Shown here piece by piece: positions 34,831 to 46,495 of a DNA stretch of 64,000 nucleotides. Position numbers and translations under genes: made by a program. Location of the stretch: contig WBMV01008303.1 of NCBI GenBank assembly GCA_013396655.1, forward strand, positions 941,145 through 1,005,144. Direction: 5' to 3'. The stretch comes from Campylorhamphus procurvoides. Taxonomy: Eukaryota > Chordata > Aves > Passeriformes > Dendrocolaptidae. The notes under the pieces were generated by a model. The model did not search any database and had not been told where the DNA came from. It was given only the letters and a program-made list of their open reading frames with translations. How positions within the stretch are numbered: position 1 is the stretch's first letter; each line of letters begins with the position of its first letter.

Positions 34831-37800
34831 CTGCTGCCCCACAATTGCCAGGCTGCCCCCAAACACAGGAGCTCCCAGGACAAGGCTCTGCTGCCATCCA
34901 AGAGAGGCCAAACCAGGCACTCCACAGCCACACGGATCAAGCACAAGAACAGGTATTTACCACCCTCAATGGCTGCGTGCACAGCCAAGCAAGCGCAAAG
35001 TATTAATAATGATTAATTTGTAAGGGTTGCTTTTTAGCTTTTGCTCAGAAAAAGTCAGCATATTCTGAGCAGAGCTATTAACAATACCAACAAGCAGAGC
35101 TCATACCACAGGCTACGTGGCCTAATTCCACCCTGCTTTTCTGATGCTGCAAAAAAGCTGCAGTAAAAGATATCACCAGTGACAGGATCTTTCCACACAC
35201 TGGCCCCCACCTCGCAGATCTCAACCCTGAAATGCTCCTCAGCAAGAGCTGCTCGCTCCTCCCCAGCTCCCTGCCCCTCAACCCATGCTGGGAACTACAG
35301 CGAATGTCTTTGAAAATGCCCTCGCTGAACTCACAGAGGCAGAGCGGAGCAGGGATGACAAAATCGGAGCTGGCAGCTCTGCAGAGCAAAGCCCAACAGC
35401 AGGTTCACCTTTCCCTTCCCCTCTCCAACCCACTGCTAGTGGGAGGGCTCCAGAGCAGGAGGGCACAGCGCAGAGAATGCCACTGGCGAGCAAAGGAGGG
35501 CAGGAGGGGCAGGCAGCAGACAGAGGTGGGCAGCAGCTGCATTGGGAACACCGTGACGCAGCTGGTCTGTGCTCTGCGAAAGCACTCACAAAGGGCATGG
35601 GCACACAGTGATGCAAGTTAAGAAGTCCCTCGAGAGGCAGATTCAGCCTAATCCACAGCTACACAGCAGGGTAAGACACTTGCTCTTCCCTCAAAAATAC
35701 ACAGCAGACACCAAGGGGTGCAGAGGGGCTTATCCACTGTCCTGGTGCAGGTTGGGGGCTCAGTCCTTGACACCTACTTGCCCTCAGCCCCTCTCCCTGC
35801 CATCCAGCAGGGTAAGCATGAAAAGGCAACCTCGATCCCACAACAATTCAGAGCCCACTGCACTACACAGGAAGACAGGCAGGGCTAATCCCCATCTCAC
35901 AACTTGCAATGCTAAGTACATTAGAGGCTGTTTTTCTAATTTTTTTAATTATAGTTATTTTAGCAACTCTTCTTCACCCCTTCTTTTTCCCCAGCAGACA
36001 AACAGCAGAGTAGAGCAAGCATGGATAATTCTCATCCCATTTTATTTTATTTCTCTATGGCGTTTCTCTGTTTGCTTTGGAGAGGAGGGGGTTGGAGCAT
36101 GTGTATTGCTTTGCAATTACAAATTAGCTTTTTAAATGAAGTGTGCTGCAAGAGGCCTGATATGCCATGTGTGAGAGAGCTACTCAGCCTCTGATGAGAC
36201 ACAAAAGTGGGAAAAAACCCCACCCTATGGAACTGCTGTAGTGCTGCTGCCAGAGCCTGGTGTGAGCAGGGAGCTCTGCGCAAGTGCAGGGCCAGGAGTG
36301 GTCACAGTCACGGGCTCCTCCTGAGGGCTTGGTTCCCACAGCCAGCAGAAGAATTTTTTCGCAGACTAAATGGAAGCACTTGACAGCAGGAACCAGGTCA
36401 AAGCACAGCTCTGCTCAGGCTTCAGGGAGGCTCTGAGCAGAGGGGTGGAGACAAGGAAAAGGCATCCTCCTCTCGCTTTGAGTGGGGCCAGATTTCCCCA
36501 GACCTCCAGATCTAGAACCCCTCCTGCCACCAGCACTCTCTGTGCAGCTACAGAGCTGAATTTTACACACAACGGAGTACAAGGTTTGGATACTGAAATG
36601 ATCTGCCATTTCCCATCTCTCTTCCACGCAAATCCTCAATGGCTGTGGCAGCAAAGCCAGGTCGCACACACACTTCCCAAGGGTTGTGGCACTGTAGGCC
36701 ATCACTATATTGAGAATTTGTAAGTCTGCTCTGGAACTACTTCTGAGGCAGCTACTGATGGGGAAACACACCTCCAAAAGCAGGTCTGGAAAGGCAATTC
36801 CATATGCTTTCTGTCTGCCCACAGATTTAGGGAACCAGTAATTGCATGTGAAAACTGGAACCACCTCCTTTTCCCAATGTCTTCTGTTGCAGGCTGAGCA
36901 AGCACCTTATTGTTGACAAATATTCAATTGCAGATGTGTCACAGCCATGTCCCAAGCTCTCTTCTTCCATCCCCTGCAACTGTAGCAGCAGCTACTCAAA
37001 GGAGCACACACGGTGGGAGCGCTCAGCCAACACTATCAGATATTCAGCACAAAAGGAAAAGTTGACAAATGATCAAATGCAGTTGCATCTCCAGTCTGCT
37101 GCTCACAGACGACTGACAAATAGAACACCAGTGGCAACAGTCCCTCTCTGAATTCAAAGGCACAGAGCAGCCATTCAGCTCAACAGCTGTAGCAAAAAAC
37201 CCCAAAACATCCCCAACACCCAGCAAAACTAAAAAAACCCCTTTAACTCCAGAGCTCAGACAAACTGAGCCCCAAAGCTGCTCCTCAGAACTGGGTGAAT
37301 AGCGACAGCCTGCTCAGATCCCCACTGTGAACCTTTTGGTACCACCTCAGGGTTTCCCTACAGCTGGTATTTTGGGCTTTACAGTTTATTGTGGTTTAGG
37401 ATTGATTTTTCAATCTCTTTGAAGCATCTCGTGAGAGTTACCAAGCACTCCTTCCCAAGTCCTGCACATTCTGCCCTGTCCTTTCCCCTTTCATTTCACT
37501 TGTCTCTGCCCAACTCATCCAACCATTAAGGAACATATTCTACAGCACTAACCTGCCATCCGTGGCCCGTGCTGCTGATGTGCTCTCCTCCATCCCTCAC
37601 CTGTGAAGGACTTTGTCTGCTCAGACCAGCAGGGACTGGTATTTTCCACTGCACACTCATTTTCTGCTCAGCAGAGCTGGATGTATTTTTAGGGTCTCTG
37701 TCAACCACCCCGTCCCTCTTACTACCTCCAAACCTTTCCCTACAGCTGCTAAATCATAAACCTCTAAACGTCTAGACACTGTGATCTGTGTTTAAGAAAA

Positions 37801-40389
37801 TAAAACTCATGTTTTATAAAATACTGGCAGAGTTCTTCCCTCTGTTATTCATTAAGCCTTTTTGGTTCACACGACATGTCCCCCTTGCAGACTGTAGCAG
37901 CAGCAGCGTGCAAGTTCAATGCAGGAAGAATAAAGAGCTACCTCGAGATTCACAGCATATTAAAATTAACAGCCACTGCAGTCAAACACTGTATCTCTCT
38001 CCAATCTCATTACGAGTGGCTTGTAACATAAAACAGAATCCACTTCACAATATTTCATAGAACGATCCACAAGGAAATACAGAAAAGACAAATATATGCC
38101 AGTTTGCTTGAGCAAAGACAGGAGAGCAGAAAAGAGCCACGCACTGCTTTTGTGCCCAGAGCAGGTTGCACCCCACTCATCCCCTCTGCCTACCAGACAC
38201 TGCTGGGTCACACGGGCAGAGTGTGGGGAGCTCGGGTCAGGGCTTTCTGCTCTGAATCCAAGAACAAAATAGTGACAAATAAAGGCAAAATAAATGAAGA
38301 CATTCTAAGCCCGGAGCAAACCAAGCAGGCCATGGGCTCTTGTCTTTGCCAGTCATGCAATCAGTGTCCTAGTTTGTCCCGGTCATCTGTGGTTAATTGA
38401 GCTCCCAAGGGTTTCTTGACCTCATTTCCCAAGACACAACCCACAGCTCTGCCCTTCCTGGGCACCTCACTTCAGTGTGCCCCTGGCAATTCCACTGCAC
38501 GTGGAATATGTGCCCGCCAATCCCAGCTTCCCACATTGCACAGCCAGCCATGCTAATCCCATCAGCCAAAAAGACAAGTTTTCATGAAACGCAGTAGAAG
38601 GCAGAGCCAGGAAGGGTGCAGAGCTGGAGAAAAACCACAGACATGGGGGGTGCCCCACAATTTAGGCCCCTGCTCTGTGCCTACCAGCAGTTCCTTACCA
38701 TGCTTTTCTTCCCACCCACGTGCCATCCTTCATCCCAGCAACTTGCAGTCACCTTTTCTTTAGGCACAGGAAGGGTGGTATCTGCCTCAAAGCATACCCA
38801 GCTGGCTCATCCCATCCATCCAGGCCAATTGAGTTCACTAGACATTCAGCAGCCCCATGTTTCTTGGAGAAGAAGTGGTGCTGTCAAGAATTGCAACAAG
38901 GGAAATTGCTCTGGTAGAAAAACCTGGCAGCACAGATAGCCTGGGAGCCTGCAAAGCCAAGCTGAGAGTAAGAGGAAGATAACTGAGAAACCAGTGAGCT
39001 CTGGGAAAAAACTTTCACCCCCATTTTTCCCCTGGAAATCCTTTCCAGCAAGAAACCAGCTAGTGAGAGCTCCCATCTCACAGGAGGATGGAATCTGGGG
39101 TCACAGATACAGGAGGAAGCACAAGGTACGTAGCCCAAACTATTCCTGAAAAACCTTTTGCAGAGCCAGTTACAACCACACACTTAAGTGTAGAGACTTT
39201 ATCCATGCAGAACTGGGCTGACGACAGCAGACCCCTGGACAGTCCCATCATCCCTGACCTCTGCAGGCAGATGCAGCCATGCAAATAGCCAGGCATTATG
39301 TTATTTCTCATGGTCATTCCCAAAATCACCATCCCCTTTAATCCTTGGCAGCCATGTCCCCTCCCTGCAGCCGGTTTCCTTGAGAAACAGACAGCTGAAA
39401 ATCTCCAGTGCAGCCTCCAGCACCATCAAGTGCTCCCTGCACAGAAAGGGCACAGAGAGGAGCGGCATTCATCAGGCTGGTAGACACAGCATCATTTCGC
39501 TGGGGAGCTGGATGTGGTTGACTTGGATTCGCTCTCTCCCAGGAAATGATTGTGATTGTCAGAGGAGATTGGTATATGATTATTAATAACAACACCACAA
39601 GGAAAAATAGAAGGCAATCAGCTGAGCGGGGCCGGGAGAGGAAGAGGGGAGGGTTTGCAGTGTTAGTGCTGGATCCTGCTCAAGGCCCAGCAGGCTGCGA
39701 GTACCTTCCTACTGAAGGTAGGCTGAAATGCAACTTCATTTTGCTTTTCCAATGAACAAATTCCCCAGACACCATGCAGAGCAAGTTAATAAACAACAGC
39801 AGAAGCAGTGAGGAATAAAGAAGCACAGGCAATGGGGATGGGGTTTGAATGGTGAACTGCAGAAAGCAAGTCAGAGAGTGACACAAAAGAAGTGTTCTTA
39901 CACCAAAATTGGGCATAAGAGAGCATAAGAAATGGTTAAAAGAAGCTCCGTGTTAGATTTCAAGGCATCATCTCTTGTTCTTTGGTGTCTCTTCTCCCTC
40001 AGACACCCAGGCAGAGGGCTCTGGGTGGCTCTACAGCCACTGAACTCAAAGCCACTCACACCTCACAGGGAGGTTTCTCCCTGCAGGGGCATCACAGCAA
40101 TACACCAGCCTGTAACCCCTGCATCTTCCCTGCACTCCAGAACCTTCCCTTATTCTGCATATGCATGTTCCACATTAAACTGCCTGCCCAAAATCAGAGG
40201 GCTTACAGCACAAGGCAGAAATGCATAGCATGTGCCAAGTCTCAGCTTGGTTTCACTCAAAAAATATCCCCCCACGTGCCCTCTTTCCCAGCTAACCACC
40301 CCCATGTCATGACATTGGCACTAGAATTTCGATTTTATGCTGTATTTGAGAGAGAACACATTCTGATAACAGCAGACAAGCCCAAGATA

Positions 40390-40424
40390 ATGCAAATTAA
40401 ACCCTTGTCTGAAGGAATGCAAAT
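40390..40424 (+). promoter_or_regulatory. Two octamer motifs (ATGCAAAT), 27 bp apart
   Basis: ATGCAAAT occurs exactly at 40390-40397 and 40417-40424 in the same orientation. This is the canonical POU/Oct-factor site. The surrounding AT-rich block has no transposon signature. Regulatory use is inferred. Confidence 0.35.
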
Positions 40425-41081
40425 GTCTCCCCCCTGCTCCTCTCCCAGAGGAGGGATGGCTGCAAGGGAGGAGGAGGAAGGCAGCTCACTCTGCACTGCC
40501 TTGCAGCCTCCCTGGGGAAGGAGGGCAGGCTGCCAGGCGGGGGGAGCACAGGTCTTCAGCCTGTAACTGTGCAAACACTAATGCTGCAAAAGCTAATTTT
40601 ACAGAGTTCCACTCTGTGGACTCCTCTTTGTCCCAGGATTCCTCAGCCTGGGAGATTAGCAGTTTAGAGATGGAGAAAAAGAAGTTATTTTAAAATTCAG
40701 TATAAACTCGCTCAGACTCAGTGAGCAAGTCTGTTTGGAAGGGTGGGGATGGGCACAGGAGGGAGGGCTTAAATAAATAGGAAAAATTTGAAAGACTATA
40801 ACGAAAAGAGAACATATGTGCCACCCTAGAAAGCTCAATACTCACTTTCAAGTTTATTCTTGTCTTCATGCCTCTTTGCAGTTTACTTTCCATCCTTTCC
40901 AAGCTTTTCCTGATCTCCAAACAATATTTCTGTCTCTGGCTGCATTTCTCTCTCTATCCACCAACCTCCACCCATACTGGATATTTGCTACCATGCCAAC
41001 AGGCTCTTGGATAGTTTCCTTGAGCCCATGGCTGGGATGAGGCTATCCAGCCTGCACAAGAAACCCCTACGGTGAGCATGT

Positions 41082-41600
41082 CAGAGAAGCAGAGAATGGG
41101 TTGGGTTGGATGGGACTTTAAAGACCATCTCGTCCCAAGCCCCCCTGCCATGGGCAAGGACACCTCCCACTATCCCAGGTTGCTCCAAGCCCCGTCCAAC
41201 CTGGCCTTGGACACTTCCAGAGATGGGGCAGCCACAGCTTCTCTGCCAAACCTGTGCCAGGGCCTGCCCATCCTCACAGTAATGAATTTTCTTTTAATGT
41301 CTAATCTAAACCTACTCTCTTTCAGTGTGAAGCCACTTCCCCTTTGTCCTGTTAATACCTGTTCTTGTAAACAGTCTCCCTCCATCTTTCTTTTAGGTTC
41401 CCTGCAGGTACTGGAAGGCCACACTTAGGTCACCCTGAAGCCTTCTCTTCTCCAGGCTGGAGAATCCCAATTCTCTCAGCCTTTCCTCATAATGGTGCTC
41501 CATCCTTCTAATGAACATGGACTTGCTACAACAGGTCGATGTCCTTCCTGTGCTGGGGACCCCAGAGCTGGATGCAGTACTCAAGTGTCATCTTCTGCAT
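41082..41600 (-). mobile_element. CR1 LINE fragment, 3' end at left
   Basis: Starts cagagaagcagagaatgggt then tgggttggatgggac, a mutated CR1 3' end in reverse complement. It continues with gatggggcagccacagcttc, then ccttctcttctccaggctgg, and ends around cagagctggatgcagtactc. The 5' side is truncated at about 41.60 kb. No intact coding sequence. Confidence 0.94.
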
Positions 41601-44600
41601 GTTCCTCCAATCCCCACCACCAACCCCATCGGTACCTACTTGAACCTCACAGACATTCCATCCTGATATTTCCATCTCCAGTGTATTTATCCTTGTAACA
41701 CACTGGAGAGGGACGGAGGAAACTGCTGTGGGACCGAGATCACAAGTTAAACCCTGCAGCTTCCCGAGGAAGCCACGGGTGATGCTGCGTGTCTGAGCTC
41801 TCCAGACATGGCAGCAAACCCTGCAGACTACAGCACACATGGAGCTTGAATCCTTCTGCCCAGCTGAATCCTCCTGGCAGAGAGACAGCAGCTCCCCCAC
41901 GCACGAGCGAGGCTGTACCTGCACAGGCACACACTTGCAGCACAGGAAAGACAACAGAGAAATGGCTTCAGCGGGAGTTCATTACACTTGTTTATCTTCA
42001 TTTTGTCTGTAACAGATGAACAGCATAATGGCTTTGGCTTTCCTGGATGCCACAAACCCAGAAACATCCTAATGAAAAATAAATGTATTTACAGGGAGAC
42101 GTCAAAACAGCCCAAGACAAGTCAAAGTAATGTGCCTGCATTGGGAAAGAGTGCTTTTATTTCATCGCCCCTCCATGGCCTTCGAGCAGATCACGCAGTG
42201 GAGAGAGATAAATATTTTAAATAGCGACACTTCAGCAATGCACGGTTGTGCAAGACAGAGAATAATTAGAAAATAAATTATTTTTTTTTGCACAGTAATT
42301 CCAAATGTTGAATGAATTGGATTACTTGACAGACTCCAGGCCCGTTTCAATATCGAGGGTGCTATCCAACAAGATACAGGGAACTTGGCCTCCAAAAAGA
42401 AGCCAAAATACAAATAAATGCAGCTTAGAGAAAGTGTTTAAGATCTGCCTGGCAACCTCCATAAATCTAAAAGATAGAAGGTTTCTCCTGGCCTCCCACC
42501 AACAGTTTGGTCTAAAAATAGGTTAATCTTCCCAGGAGCAAAGGAGCCATCATCAGCACCACACCCAGAGTGTACGCAGGTACCCCTGCCCTCCACAGCC
42601 ACCCACCCCTGCCCTGGGCAGCCACAGTCACACAGAGCCCACTGAACTCACTAATTAAGAGCCAAATTCCCTTCCTTAATCCACCCTGTGGAAGGTCACA
42701 GTGCCATCAGCCAACCTGCTGCTCTGAGCAAGGAGAGCTGCTGTGATTACCTGAACAGCCTCTCCTTGCTCCATTTCTTGGCACAGGTGCAAATGTGGTT
42801 TCCCCCAGCCCTGATTAAGGAGACAAATGTATGGCTATATAGGCCGTGGTGAATATGCACCAACATACTTTACTCTTATGCTGACAGAGCATATTTCTTA
42901 TTTGGGGAAAATAGTAAGATTTTCACTTGTTCCAGTAAAGAGGATTAGATAATCTCTCCTCCCTTGTCGCCTCTCTCTTTGTCTGATTTCCGATTTAATT
43001 TGCCGGATGGTTTTATGCCTGTTTTATGCAGACACATGGAAATGGTCATTTATAAACTTTGGAAAACCATGGTTAGGATGCTTCTAGAAAACAGTTAATT
43101 TAAGTTTAAGGACCTGCTGAAACACATATAAAGCCAGGGGCAATTTTTCCTGGCAGAAGCTTTCAGTTACAGTAAATATATATTAGGATAGAGCTAAGTG
43201 TGAAGAATACTTACCAATTTAAACAAGAGAAAACCACTACAAATCCTAAAGAGTTGTCATTAGTCCCCCAAAAAAGCATTTTAAAGCAAAGCAGGCATAT
43301 TGGTAATTTTGGATGAAATATTTAAGGCAAGTGTGCAAGAACACGCATGATGGAATAAGGAAATTTGATGTCTTAACACTACACTGGACTGCAAAGCTAA
43401 CAATATCTGCAACCTGAAGTGGGCAGTGAAACCACCCAAAATTAAATTGGGTGCTAGTTACATAATGTAAGACTGTTTTTTAAAATATGTTTTGAAATAT
43501 GCGGCTTAACATAGGTTCTTAAACCTTAATCATGGTTGTTATATTTTTGCTTAATATTATTAAGAGAAGTGAGAGTAGGAACTTTTAGTATGAAGATAAC
43601 AATGAAATAACCACAGCTGAATTTAAAAAAGTTTAAAAAATCAAACTCTCACACAATTCAATGAATTCCAATAAGGACACACAAATGGTATTAGTTTGTG
43701 AATTGAGATTTCTTTCAGTTTCATCCAAGAACTCCTTAGTCTAACAGAATTATACATCATAATGTGTGCTCTTAATTGTGCAAATCCTGGGTTTAGATGT
43801 GCTCATTGGCAGTGCAATGCTGTGTTCACATTGCACTGATGTGCACTCTGAAACATCATTCACCTTAGCACAGTTTTCCCCTGAAGAATATCCTTTGTTT
43901 TCAAAATTACTAAAAAAAAAAGAAAAAGTAATGGGAGTAGCCCAAGGAGGAATTTGCAATGCAATATTTGTTAGCACTTTGAAGTTAAGCATCAATCTCA
44001 AGCCATTTAAAAACTGCTTTTAAAGGCAAAGCTGCTAACACATAAAAGCTGGGGGAAGGAGCTACAGCATAAAAGCTGCATTTGCAGCTGGTTTGTACCA
44101 CTAGAGCAGCTGAAGTGAACTCAGGAATCTGGCCTTGAGTTTGCAATTGATTTTATGACTTTGCCATGAGGGTGGGAACACAGGTGTGTGTGTGGGAGGA
44201 GACCTGGGGGGATCAGTCCTCCAGGCTCAACACCTTCGTGTCCCCAGAGCAGCCCCAACCAACATGCAGTGGCCTTGGCTTTGTGGTGTCCCACGGGTGG
44301 CCCTCACCTCGTCCATGTGGGCTGTGAATCACTGGAACCAGAGCATCACTCAGGGGTCACCTGGAGAGGAGTCTAAGGTAACATTAGCCCCAGTTCACAG
44401 CTGATATGCTGCTGGCTTAACGTGGTTGCACACGAGTAATTAGATACGAGAATATTTAATAATTTAGCCAAAGTATGACCCAGTTGCCTCAAGTACAACC
44501 TGTACCAAGCTTTGAGTTACAGCTATGGAAAATTTGTCTTCATTACCTTGTTGTTATCATCACTGGGGACATGGAAAAAACTAAGACAAATTCCTGAAAG

Positions 44601-46177
44601 GACTTGATAATTAATAATCAATCTTTTCACATTTGCTTATAGACTTTCAGAAGATTCCTCCACCCATAGTCCTAAGGACTACGCTATGCTATATTTTCAC
44701 ATTAAAAAGACTATCAACTAAGATTTTAAATTAAATACTTCTAAATGCCCATAGTTTTGGTACAAGGGATCACTACCTGTTGTAAAAGCTTTGTACTGAG
44801 CAGGTGAAGTCCATGCTGGGAACTACAGTGCCAAGATGATTTTTATTATTTATTATGTATTCATTATTTCTGTAAGTCACCACAAGCCTTCAGTCCCTGG
44901 TGCTAGAGGCAGGGCATACCAGTATGGCACAGTAAAAGAGATGGTCCTACTGACACCTATCAAACATCAGAGGCTTGTCTGAGCCAATTTTCTTGGGTCG
45001 TGGGAAAGACTGGGAAAAGCAGGTCCTTTTGCTTTAAACAAGTGAGGTGTGTATATATATAGAAACCTTGGAAAGTTGCCTCGAGTTTGCTGCATTGCAA
45101 TTGCCATAACAATTGGATTATGATCCTTATTTATCCTCATTGACAAAGTAATTGAGTCTGGTCAGCTGGATCCCTTCCCTCCTAAGGGACAACAGATGGG
45201 TGATGCAGCCCCAGGTCTCCTAGGAAAACAGGAGAGGTCCTGCTCTGGCTGCCATCCAGCAATCTCCAGGACCCTAGGACAGTTTGAACAATCCTGTTGA
45301 TCCACCACTTGCCAAGTCCCTCTGACTGCAGAAATTACAGCTGTGAGCTGTTCTTCAGAAGAGGTGGCAGAACAGATGCAAAAATTATTCCCATGCACAC
45401 CACAGAAGTGACACAGACCCATCCCGAAGGCGACACCCTTCTGTTGAGCTGGAGCAAACAAAAGGTCAGAGATGATGGCAGTCCCCACCTTTCAGTTAAG
45501 CCAGTGGTGTGGAATTCCCCTGACCATTGTAAAAGCTATTGAGATTTTCTAGACAAATGGCCAGGCAGACAGGAAAGCTGTAGATGACAAATAGAAGAAA
45601 TCTGCCACCAGACTCTGGATTTGCATGGGGAGCATCGGGAGGATGACAAGTTCTGGGGTGGCAGAAGCAGGGCAAGATTTGAAGAGTTCTAAGATTACTC
45701 TTAGAGAAGACTTGTTCTGCCATGGTTTAGGATACCTCAATATTTGACCAAAAAATCCAAAGCATGGGAAAAAATAACCAGGAAAAACAATGACAAATGC
45801 AATCAAGCAGTAATAGTCACAACAAAATCCAACAGACTCCTCCATGAAGTGTTATTCTATTACAGTATAATCTATATAGCAAAGGAAGACAAGTGGGAGT
45901 GAGAAGATTCCTAAACCACCTCCACACATCTCAAAGCATCAAGATGCCATCAACAGCTAGTGTCAGGACTGGAGAAATGAATAGCAAACAGGAAGGATTT
46001 GATGGGGAAATACACCAGGATCAAATGCAGGCTTGAGACTGTGGCTACCATAGCTGGATCCCCGAATATCTGTTGGACAACAGCCATGTCTGAACAGGAG
46101 ACAACTCGAGAACCAGAGGATGCTGAGGCAACCATTGCTGTGTTGCTCCTCTCTCTCCTGTTCCCAGCACTGCAAAC
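41601..46177. other. Intron 2, 4.6 kb unique sequence with AT-rich core, no gene seen
   Basis: No exon or transposon is recognised. The part from about 42.0 to 44.1 kb is clearly more AT-rich than the rest and contains candidate noncoding elements (see findings). A run of As lies at about 43.91-43.93 kb and a short TA repeat at about 45.05 kb. Confidence 0.6.
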
Positions 46178-46495
46178 AGAATCACAGAATGGTTTGGGTT
46201 GGAAGGGACCTTACTGATCATCTTGTTCCAAACCCCTGCCATGGCCAAGAACACTTTCTACTAGACCAGACTGCTCAGAGCTCTATCCAACCTGGATTTG
46301 AACACTTCTAGGGATGGGGCATCCACAGATTCTCTGGATAACCAGTGCCAGAGCTTCACCACCCTCACAGTAACAATTTTTTTTCTAATATCCAATCTAA
46401 GCTTACTCTCTTTAAGTTTGAAGCCGCTCCCTCTTGCCCTATCACTCCATGCTCCTGTAAATAGTCTCTCTCCAGCTTTCTTGCAGGCTCCCTTC
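46178..46495 (-). mobile_element. CR1 LINE fragment, 3' end at left
   Basis: Begins agaatcacagaatggtttgg then gttggaagggacc, followed by cttctagggatggggcatcc, then taatatccaatctaagctta and ctctctccagctttcttgca. Truncated after about 320 bases. Same orientation as most other CR1 copies in this intron. Confidence 0.95.

Larger units (their letters stand above)
27944..41081. other. Intron 2, 13 kb of mostly unique sequence, no gene seen
   Basis: This is the longest stretch without any recognised transposon. It holds a 37-base purine run at 34794-34830, a 10-bp-stem hairpin at 34452-34479, and several AT-rich blocks that may be regulatory (28.4, 33.1, 39.5 and 40.4 kb). No exon or RNA gene is recognised. 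Confidence 0.6.

Noticed and set aside
38366..38600. Possible solo LTR beginning tgtcctagtttgtcccgg
   Set aside because: The start resembles some avian LTRs, but I found no matching CA-ending right edge or target-site duplication.
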